Positions 8,805 to 15,494 of a DNA stretch of 64,000 bases are shown here, piece by piece (within the stretch, counting starts at the first letter, position 1; each line of letters begins with the position of its first letter). A model generated the notes under the pieces. It searched no databases, had not been told where the DNA came from, and saw nothing but the letters and a program-made list of their open reading frames with translations. Position numbers and translations under genes: made by a program. Source of the DNA: Mucilaginibacter robiniae (lineage in GTDB: Bacteria; Bacteroidota; Bacteroidia; Sphingobacteriales; Sphingobacteriaceae). Location: NCBI RefSeq assembly GCF_012849215.1, contig NZ_CP051682.1:2976001-3040000 (forward strand), written 5' to 3'.

Positions 8805-8930
8805 AATACGGGCAATTTACAATTTATGTCGAAAAATGTAGTGTGCTGATGGTTAAGCTACTGTATTAGTCTGCAAACAAACAAGCCGATAAATTTGAGT
8901 TTACCGGCTTGTTGATGAAAGTAGTTAATA

Positions 8931-10298
8931 TTAGCTTAATTCAGCAAAGTACTTATAGAATAAAGGGATAGTTTCAATACCCTTATAATAATTGTAAATG
9001 TCGTATTTCTCGTTAGGGGAATGCAACGCATCACTGTCTAATCCAAAACCCATCAGCACGGTTTTAATACCCAGCTCGGCTTCAAACAAAGCTACAATCG
9101 GTATGCTACCGCCACCCCGGGTAGGGATTGGTTCTTTACCGAACGATTCAGTTATGGCTTTTTGAGCGGCTTGGTAGGCTACGCTATCGGTAGGTGTTAC
9201 TACCGGCTCGCCACCATGATGCGGCGTAACTTTTACCTTCACATAAGGCGGAGCAATGTTCAGAAAATGCTGTGTAAACAATTCGGTAATCTTTTCGGAG
9301 CTCTGGTTTGGCACCAAACGCATGGATATTTTAGCATTCGCTTTGGATGGTAACACGGTTTTAGCCCCTTCGCCAATGTAGCCACCCCAAATACCGTTTA
9401 CTTCCAACGTTGGGCGTGTGCCGGTACGTTCTAAAGTGCTATACCCCTTTTCGCCCCATACTTCGTCAATATCCAGATCTTTCTTGTATTCTTCTTCGTT
9501 GTAAGGTGCGCTGTTTAACGCGTTGCGCTCTGCATCGCTCAGTTGCACTACCTCATCATAAAAGCCCGGGATGGCAATGTGGTTGTTCTCATCATGCAAA
9601 GAAGCAATCATTTTAGCCAGTATGGTAGCTGGGTTAGCTACTGCACCACCATAAACACCAGAGTGCAAATCGCGGTTCGGTCCGGTTACTTCTACTTCCA
9701 GGTAAGATAAGCCACGCAAACCGGTTTCTAGTGATGGGGTTTCCATGCTCAGCATAGAAGTATCTGAAATCAATACCACATCAGCTTTCAGGCGTTCTGT
9801 GTTCGCTTTCACAAATATGCCCAAATTGGATGAGCCTACTTCTTCCTCACCCTCAATCATGAATTTGATATTGCAGGGTAGGGTGTTGGTTTGCATCATC
9901 AGCTCAAAAGCTTTTACGTGCATGTAAAACTGGCCTTTGTCATCACAAGCACCACGGGCATAAATCTTACCATCGCGTACGGTAGGTTCAAACGGCGGTG
10001 TTTTCCATAGTTCCAATGGATCGGCTGGTTGAACATCGTAATGCCCATACATCAATACCGTAGGCTTGGCTGGGTCAATAATTTTTTCGCCATACACAAT
10101 AGGGTAGCCGGCAGTAGGACAAACTTCTACATTATCGGCACTGGCTTCGCGCAGCTTGGCAGCGGTATATTCGGCCGTTTTCAGTACATCTGCCTTGTAT
10201 TTAGGATCGGCGCTTACTGAGGGGAAGCGCAATAATTCAAACAACTCATCTAACATGCGCTGCTTGTGCTCTTCAATATATTGCTTAATGACTTGCAT
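8931..10298 (-). CDS. M20 family metallo-dipeptidase (CNDP/carnosinase-like)
   Basis: The 455-residue zinc dipeptidase shows the M20 ligands in order: H86 and D88 in MYGHYDVQPAD, D119/D120 in ARGACDDKGQ and the glutamates of IEGEEEVGSSN (about 149-153). A lid domain follows (RDLHSGVYGGAVANPATIL near 225), and the C-terminus carries the final histidine region DALHSPNEKYDI. There is no signal peptide, so it probably acts on dipeptides in the cytoplasm. A TAnnTTTG element on the minus strand (10327-10320) suggests a short leader. Confidence 0.92.
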   Translation of the reverse strand: MQVIKQYIEEHKQRMLDELFELLRFPSVSADPKYKADVLKTAEYTAAKLREASADNVEVCPTAGYPIVYGEKIIDPAKPTVLMYGHYDVQPADPLELWKTPPFEPTVRDGKIYARGACDDKGQFYMHVKAFELMMQTNTLPCNIKFMIEGEEEVGSSNLGIFVKANTERLKADVVLISDTSMLSMETPSLETGLRGLSYLEVEVTGPNRDLHSGVYGGAVANPATILAKMIASLHDENNHIAIPGFYDEVVQLSDAERNALNSAPYNEEEYKKDLDIDEVWGEKGYSTLERTGTRPTLEVNGIWGGYIGEGAKTVLPSKANAKISMRLVPNQSSEKITELFTQHFLNIAPPYVKVKVTPHHGGEPVVTPTDSVAYQAAQKAITESFGKEPIPTRGGGSIPIVALFEAELGIKTVLMGFGLDSDALHSPNEKYDIYNYYKGIETIPLFYKYFAELS

Positions 10299-10489
10299 AA
10301 TTTACAATGAGGTAAAAAGCAAATATAGAGGTATGTACTATTATTAACGAAGTAACTTGAATTAAACTGGTTACGGTTGCTGAATACTAATTGGGTAGTT
10401 GAATTTTCAATAAAAAGGCAGATAATTGCTGTACAAAAATATATTTAAATTTTCAACATGCTGCTGATAAAGCTTTTAACTCATTACAG

Positions 10490-11437
10490 ATGCGCTATCA
10501 GAAAGTAACATGCTTAATGCTTTTTGTTTTGTGGAGTGTTCTAGTTCGGGCACAGGCACCCAGTTGTAGTGCGGCATCTCAGTTTTACAGTAAAGATAGT
10601 ATTAACGTGACCACCTTTGGAGCCAGTACAGTGCAAGGAATAGGCGGGGTATCTTTTCAGCATTACCTGCAACAAAATATTGCATTATGCTACACAGGCC
10701 GAACAGTAACTATGACGAATAATGGCATTGGTGGAGAAACTACTACGCAAGGTCGGGAAAGATTTGATCAGGCCATACAAGGGCGTACTGGGTTTGTGCT
10801 CATTTTGATGGGAACGAATGATGCACAAGCCATAGTGAACAAAAAAATGACGCTCAGTGAAACAGAAGCGAACATGCGTTATTTCATTGAAGAATCATTG
10901 AAATACAAGCTAGTACCGATAATTGGTACGCTGCAGTTTTTTAATGATAAAGGCAATCAATTCTTTAAAAATGCTAATTTTTATGTAATTGCCATCAACC
11001 GGCTGTACCGGCAGCTAGCTAAAGAATACAAAGTTTATATAGCCGATATTAATACAGCTATAGGCCGAAACAGCAGCTTGTACCAAGACAATATACACCC
11101 TAATGATGAGGGGTATAAACTGATTAGCTATGTTTGGTTTGACGCCATTAACAAAGCTATTGAAGATAAGCTCCTGCTTATCGGTTTAAATCAAAACTAT
11201 CCTAATCCGGTACATGGTGATACACAAATCGGTTTTAGTTTGTCGCAAGCAGGCCGGGTACAAATCAAGTTGTACAATATGAATGGTGCAGCTGTTAAAA
11301 GCATTATTGATGAGTATGAAAGCTCAGGGTATCATATTATCAGCACCAATTTAACCGGGCTAAACGCGGGCATGTACATTTATGTAATGGAGGTAGGTGG
11401 CAGGCAACTCAGTAAAAAGCTGTTGATTATGAAGTAG
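10490..11437 (+). CDS. Secreted SGNH/GDSL-like hydrolase with type IX secretion sorting domain
   Basis: A signal peptide (about residues 1-22, ending LVRAQA) leads into an SGNH-hydrolase domain: block I TTFGASTVQG with the nucleophile serine near residue 46, block II NNGIGGETT near 88, block III MGTNDAQ near 110 and block V DNIHPNDEGY near 194. From about residue 232 comes a Por/T9SS type A sorting domain (LNQNYPNPVHGDTQIGFSL, then YNMNGAAV and the final KKLLIMK). The protein should cross the outer membrane by the type IX system and be released or anchored there. SGNH enzymes cleave esters of lipids or sugars; the substrate is unknown. Confidence 0.88.
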   Translation: MRYQKVTCLMLFVLWSVLVRAQAPSCSAASQFYSKDSINVTTFGASTVQGIGGVSFQHYLQQNIALCYTGRTVTMTNNGIGGETTTQGRERFDQAIQGRTGFVLILMGTNDAQAIVNKKMTLSETEANMRYFIEESLKYKLVPIIGTLQFFNDKGNQFFKNANFYVIAINRLYRQLAKEYKVYIADINTAIGRNSSLYQDNIHPNDEGYKLISYVWFDAINKAIEDKLLLIGLNQNYPNPVHGDTQIGFSLSQAGRVQIKLYNMNGAAVKSIIDEYESSGYHIISTNLTGLNAGMYIYVMEVGGRQLSKKLLIMK

Positions 11438-11817
11438 CCATACTATATGGGCTAAATCATATTCTTTATAGCTTTAGGCAAGCTACCAACACTGGTGTTT
11501 TTACCAGAGTTCCTGCCGGGGCTTGTTTATACTTATACAGGCCCCGGCTTTGTTACTCTCTATATATAAATGTAACAGTTCTTGTAATAAAGCCGATGTT
11601 TATCAATGATCATCATCAGCAATTGCAGAATATTCTTGCCTGAATTTTTTATTGCTCGCTTGCAATGCTTTCAGCTTTAATCTCTGCTTTACGGCTAACG
11701 TAACTAGTTTCTATAGTTTACGTTAAATCCTATGTTATAGTAGCGCTATGGTTTAAAGTAAGCACTAAAAAAGATATAAACCTTTTACGGTAATAGTGTA
11801 CAGTAGGTGATTAAAAA
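11438..11817. other. Intergenic region, 380 bp
   Basis: The region holds the terminator at 11515-11548 and otherwise AT-rich sequence with no convincing ORF. A weak inverted repeat (aacgtaact near 11698 and agtttacgtt near 11717) is visible. Its right half is the 3' flank of the first small lipoprotein gene. Confidence 0.6.
11515..11548 (+). terminator. Intrinsic terminator of the SGNH hydrolase gene
   Basis: gccggggc (11515-11522) pairs with gccccggc (11541-11548); with one G-U pair the stem extends to 12 bp. It is followed by tttgtt and lies about 80 bases past the stop. Confidence 0.65.
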
Positions 11818-11977
11818 TCAACCATTGCCATGACCGCCGCTTGATGGACGAGCATCACCAGTACTTAAAATTACATCATTGCTCTGGGTAGAGGGTTTTA
11901 CGCTGTTTTCTTTAGTGCAAGAAGATACTACACCAGTAGCTAAGAATAGGGCTGCAATTACAAAAATCTTTTTCATG
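11811..11977. repeat. 167-bp perfect direct repeat, copy A
   Basis: Every base of 11811-11977 recurs at 12229-12395, in the same orientation and 418 bp away. The identity starts just outside the stop codon and ends one base beyond the ATG, so it covers almost exactly one gene. The flanks on both sides are unrelated. Confidence 0.9.
11818..11976 (-). CDS. Small lipoprotein, 52 aa, copy A of a duplicated family
   Basis: The ORF is below 60 residues. It starts MKKIFVIAALFLATGVVSSC, a signal peptide with a lipobox (VSSC, lipidated Cys20), followed by 32 polar residues: TKENSVKPSTQSNDVILSTG, then DARPSSGGHGNG. The mature part is short, charged and ends in a Gly-rich stretch. The protein should sit as a lipid-anchored peptide in the periplasm or at the outer membrane. 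Copy B at 12236 is identical and a dead copy lies between them. It is divergent from the TPR sensor at 12781. No family is recognised. Confidence 0.75.
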   Translation of the reverse strand: MKKIFVIAALFLATGVVSSCTKENSVKPSTQSNDVILSTGDARPSSGGHGNG

Positions 11978-12071
11978 ACTATAATATTGAATGTTGGGGG
12001 GTGAAAAAATGTATAAAACTTAATAAAGTTGTGTACTATAATGTTGATTGTTCAAGGCTTGTCTTGCCTGC

Positions 12072-12194
12072 CTTAATGCTTAAAATTACGTCGTTGCTTT
12101 AGGTAGATGGGTTTACACTATTTTCTTTAGTGTAAAAGAAGACACTACACTGATAGCTGTAAGCAATGCTGCAATTACAAATGCTTTTTTTCGA
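12072..12194 (-). pseudogene. Degenerate third copy of the small lipoprotein gene
   Basis: The minus strand keeps clear homology to the neighbours: GTAATTGCAGC, GTGTCTTCT, ACTAAAGAAAA and GACGTAATTTTAAGC all align in order. The start codon is replaced by TCG, an extra base lies in the early poly-A run, the lipobox TGC has become TTTAC (a 2-base insertion, so a frameshift that destroys the cysteine), and the CAG codon for Gln31 reads TAA. The C-terminal Gly-rich part is gone. It is therefore a pseudogene. Confidence 0.75.
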
Positions 12195-12228
12195 CAATAT
12201 GATTAGGCATGGAAGCAATAACTGGCTT

Positions 12229-12395
12229 TTAAAAATCAACCATTGCCATGACCGCCGCTTGATGGACGAGCATCACCAGTACTTAAAATTACATCATTGC
12301 TCTGGGTAGAGGGTTTTACGCTGTTTTCTTTAGTGCAAGAAGATACTACACCAGTAGCTAAGAATAGGGCTGCAATTACAAAAATCTTTTTCATG
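12229..12395. repeat. 167-bp perfect direct repeat, copy B
   Basis: Identical to 11811-11977, while the degenerate copy between them has diverged widely. This pattern fits recent gene conversion or a recent copy event limited to the gene. Confidence 0.9.
12236..12394 (-). CDS. Small lipoprotein, 52 aa, copy B of a duplicated family
   Basis: This gene is identical in sequence to the one at 11818-11976, with the same lipobox (VSSC) and Gly-rich C-terminus, but its upstream region differs, so the two copies probably have separate promoters. It is the copy nearest to the divergent TPR sensor, 386 bases away across an AT-rich stretch. Function unknown. Confidence 0.75.
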   Translation of the reverse strand: MKKIFVIAALFLATGVVSSCTKENSVKPSTQSNDVILSTGDARPSSGGHGNG

Positions 12396-12780
12396 GTTCT
12401 TATTAATTATTGTTGTTACTTATTATTTATATGTACTTATTATAAAATCACTTCAACTTTTTACACTGGCTAATAAGCCTAAATGCATCTTTAATATTCA
12501 TTCGAGCTATAAAATTCTTCCAAAGCTCTCTTTGTTATTACGTTTTCAAAAACAATATTGTTGCGTAATAATATTATTAAAACAGCATAATTATATAAAG
12601 TATAATATCATTTGATTGACATTAAATCTTTGTTTTATAGCTTATTATCTTTCAACATTACAAATTTAAATAAGTTTTATAATATTTAGAAAAAAAAATA
12701 AAAATTTTTTTCCGAGGCGGTTGAAGCATATTATTTCTATATTTAAAACATTTAAGGTTAGTAAACGTAATACCCCTTTG
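12395..12780. other. Divergent AT-rich intergenic region, 386 bp
   Basis: It lies between lipoprotein copy B (minus) and the TPR sensor (plus) and is about 80% A+T. A minus-strand TAAATTTG element (12668-12661) fits the Bacteroidota -7 consensus but lacks a clear TTTG partner. A run of 9 A and 6 T precedes the sensor gene. No ORF is seen. Confidence 0.5.
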
Positions 12781-14202
12781 ATGAAGAGAATTTTTACCTG
12801 TGTTATACTGCTGCTGTTTACAGTAAGTGTATATGCTAGTATCATAGAAAACAGCATAAAGCAAGACACTAACGAGGTAGAAAATTTGTATAATCATGCT
12901 TTTGATGTGCGCCTTACTGATGCCATGCAGACGGTAAAATATGCAGACCGTGCACTGGAGCTTGCTAAACAACTTGATTTCAAAAGAGGAGTAGCTGAAT
13001 CTTATCGTGTAAGAGGTATAGGGCAGTTTTATTTAGGGCATAGTGAAGACGCCATTGATGATTATTTAAATGCCTTAACCAAGTTTCAGGATATAAAAAG
13101 CTATATCGGGCAGGTAGAGGTAAATATCAATATCTCATCGCTGTACCAAGATATTGATTATGATAAGTGTATTGAGTATTTGAACAATGCGCTGGAGTTA
13201 TACCAATCGAAGAAGTTAAAGCAAAGTGATGTATTGGCCTCTATTTACATGAACTTTGGTAACGTTTATATACGAGAAAAAAGTTTTACCAATGCCTTGC
13301 GCAGCTATGATAAGATTTATGAACTTGCATCGCACGCCAATAATGAAGAGATGAAAACGATGGTGCTGGAGAATAAAGGCAGTATCTATTATGAGTTGGG
13401 TGATAAGGAGCGGGCGATATCCTATTACAAAAGGGCAAGTGTACAGGCCAAAGATTTAGACTTGAACCAACTGGTAGCCGAAATTGATTTGAACCTGGCT
13501 GATGTATACCTATCAGAAGATAACTATGGTGATGCCGAGAAAGTATTGAATGAAGGTTATGGCTATTCTACCCTGGTAAAAAGTGATAAATTAACCCGTT
13601 ATTATTTAGCCACCCGCTATAAACTAGAAACTAAACGTAAAAATTTTGAACGGGCTTTATATTATTTGCAAAATATCTATAAGCAGGATAGTACCAAGTT
13701 TAATTCCAATAGTTCGGCAGCATTAAGTATATACCAAGTAAAATTTAACCAGGGGCAGCTTGAATTGGAAAAAGAACGCCTTACCCAGAGGCAGAAGTAT
13801 AATATTATTTTGGCCGTATTGTTAGGGCTTATTATTGTACTTTTAGTAGGTAATGTAAAACGCAAAGCGGAAACTAACAAGCGTTTAACTGGGCTTAACA
13901 ACGAGATTTCGGTACAAAAGGATAACCTGGACAGGATTAATCACCACTTGGAAGAAATTATAGATGAGCGTACCAAAGATTTACAGATCAAGAATAAAAA
14001 GCTATCCGAGTATTCTTCTTATTTGTCTCACCAAATACGTGGACCTATTGCTACGCTTAAAGGGTTGCTCAACCTGGAACGTGAAGGTTTAGTAGGACAG
14101 GAAGAGTGCATTAATATGATGGTGAAATGCGTTAATGAAATTGACGATAAAATTGTAGATATGAGCGATATGTTACATAACCCTGAGCGGGCTGGTATGT
14201 AA
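12781..14202 (+). CDS. Periplasmic TPR sensor with histidine-kinase dimerisation helix but no ATPase domain
   Basis: ATG 12781 gives a signal peptide (MKRIFTCVILLLFTVSVYAS) and 473 residues; an upstream TTG at 12721 would bury it. Residues about 25-320 form TPR-like helical repeats (SEDAIDDYLNALTKF, SFTNALRSYDKIYEL, DKERAISYYKRASVQ). A membrane segment follows at 341-359, then a coiled coil, then LSHQIRGPIATLKGLLNLE with the H-box histidine at 417. The protein ends 56 residues later (HNPERAGM) with no N, G1 or G2 box. It may be phosphorylated by another kinase or act as a scaffold. It is divergent from the small lipoprotein genes. Confidence 0.85.
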   Translation: MKRIFTCVILLLFTVSVYASIIENSIKQDTNEVENLYNHAFDVRLTDAMQTVKYADRALELAKQLDFKRGVAESYRVRGIGQFYLGHSEDAIDDYLNALTKFQDIKSYIGQVEVNINISSLYQDIDYDKCIEYLNNALELYQSKKLKQSDVLASIYMNFGNVYIREKSFTNALRSYDKIYELASHANNEEMKTMVLENKGSIYYELGDKERAISYYKRASVQAKDLDLNQLVAEIDLNLADVYLSEDNYGDAEKVLNEGYGYSTLVKSDKLTRYYLATRYKLETKRKNFERALYYLQNIYKQDSTKFNSNSSAALSIYQVKFNQGQLELEKERLTQRQKYNIILAVLLGLIIVLLVGNVKRKAETNKRLTGLNNEISVQKDNLDRINHHLEEIIDERTKDLQIKNKKLSEYSSYLSHQIRGPIATLKGLLNLEREGLVGQEECINMMVKCVNEIDDKIVDMSDMLHNPERAGM

Positions 14203-14221
14203 ATATTCGCCTTGTAATATT

Positions 14222-14518
14222 TTACTTAAAATTGAGTGGCAAGCTGGAATGTATCTGTGCTTCCATTAACCCCAGGTACATGCAGTACCAAGCCACCATA
14301 TGTAATATAAGCAGCTTGCGGTGGCGTTTATAGCCTTGAGTTTCGAAAGCTAAAGTTTCCTGACCTGCTGTTACAAAATAGCGCACTTCACCTTTACGTG
14401 GCTTAAACTTTGATTTTAGCATATCGCAAACTGTTACCTTTAATTTGGTTTGCGGATCATGAATGGTGCTGTTTTTAACAGCATCATTCATAGATATAGA
14501 TAATAGATAGTTAGTCAT
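14222..14518 (-). CDS. Small hypothetical protein, 98 aa
   Basis: The ORF starts MTNYLLSISMNDAVKNSTIH and contains a basic stretch (KSKFKPRKGEVRYFV) and a partly hydrophobic C-terminal part (KLLILHMVAWYCMYLGLM). No family is recognised. It is convergent with the TPR sensor, 19 bases apart. A short palindrome (ctatac, 6-base gap, gtatag; 14525-14542) lies 6 bases before its ATG and may be an operator. The coding call is moderate. Confidence 0.5.
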   Translation of the reverse strand: MTNYLLSISMNDAVKNSTIHDPQTKLKVTVCDMLKSKFKPRKGEVRYFVTAGQETLAFETQGYKRHRKLLILHMVAWYCMYLGLMEAQIHSSLPLNFK

Positions 14519-14754
14519 CGTGGCCTATACAAAAGTGTATAGTCCTGATTACAATTATTACTCCAAAAAAGGTTAATCCCTACAAAATATTGGCAAAAAA
14601 TATAGTTATAGCGCAGGCAATAAAAGTGTTGTTAATCTATAGGGAAAATATTTAACCCACTGTTTAATATTGAAATGCGTTTGAATATTTGTCTAATTCA
14701 CATGAGTCAAATTCATTCACAAGTGTCAGTTTTTGTAAACAACTAGCTTGTTGC

Positions 14755-15123
14755 TTACACTGCAATATAATGGCGACTATGTAATTCCTCGTACAGTTCA
14801 ATTACTTTACGTTGCAGATTGGTGATTTCGGCCTCACGGTCAATCAGCTTTTGTTGGGCTTTATTCATGCTTGAATATTGCTTTTCAGTTTCGGTTAAGC
14901 CTAGGCCTAATAGCTGCACTACACTAATTTCAAAAATAGTGGCAATCTGCTCCAGGCGCGATAAATTGACATCGGTAATGCCGGTTTCGATTTTTGAAAA
15001 AGCTGGAATGGATATGCCTAATCGGTTTGCCATATACTCCTGGCTCCAACCGCGCTGATGGCGAAGCGTACGGATATTTGTACCAACTGAATTTACTGCT
15101 TTGTTATTGATTGAATCGCTCAT
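14755..15123 (-). CDS. XRE-family helix-turn-helix regulator with C-terminal coiled coil
   Basis: The 122-residue protein has an HTH_3 domain at about residues 15-70: IRTLRHQRGWSQEYMANRLG, then the recognition helix ISIPAFSKIETGITDVN and LSRLEQIATIFEISVVQLLG. Residues 78-115 form a predicted coiled coil (NKAQQKLIDREAEITNLQRK) that probably makes it dimerise. It is monocistronic. The upstream region carries arms ttaactaata/tattagttaa (15189-15198, 15235-15244) that could be its own operator. The target genes are unknown. Confidence 0.88.
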   Translation of the reverse strand: MSDSINNKAVNSVGTNIRTLRHQRGWSQEYMANRLGISIPAFSKIETGITDVNLSRLEQIATIFEISVVQLLGLGLTETEKQYSSMNKAQQKLIDREAEITNLQRKVIELYEELHSRHYIAV

Positions 15124-15494
15124 AAAGGGTTAAAACGCACAATTTTTAGGGGAAAGGGCGTGCAAAGATTAATTCAAAGCTTATGCCATTAACTAATAAT
15201 AGCCTTTGTGAGCCTAAAAGCTTGGTTTTGTAGCTATTAGTTAAGTTTATTGTTGAAAATATTCTACAGTTGTTGGGTAACAAACGTGTTACACGTTGCC
15301 CATATTGGGGAAATAATGCCTGATAGTTAATGGCGATGTTGCCTGAGAGTTTAACTTATGTAAGCCTAAGTAGGAAAAGGTACACTAATAATAACTATCA
15401 GTAAAGTTAATAGGATAACCAATGTTATAGTAAAGGGTTTTACCTTCTTATAAAAATGTAAAACCCTTTATGTGATTTGTATAAGCCAGTAGCA
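15124..15494. other. Intergenic region, 371 bp, with repeated TTAACTAATA-like words
   Basis: It lies between the XRE start and the uvrD stop. The words ttaactaata (15189), tattagttaa (15235), actaataataact (15384) and gttaatagg (15406) recur here. The 13-bp hairpin at 15431-15470 belongs to the uvrD end. No ORF is seen. Confidence 0.5.
15431..15470 (-). terminator. 13-bp perfect hairpin downstream of uvrD
   Basis: taaagggttttac (15431-15443) is fully complementary to gtaaaacccttta (15458-15470) around a 14-base loop. It starts 25 bases past the minus-strand uvrD stop at 15495. No long U-run follows. Confidence 0.55.

Noticed and set aside
11990-12001. Run of six G upstream of lipoprotein copy A
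   Set aside because: It is short, outside any gene and not repeated at copy B, so slippage control is not supported.
12721-12780. TTG-initiated extension of the TPR sensor
   Set aside because: It would bury the clear signal peptide that begins at ATG 12781.
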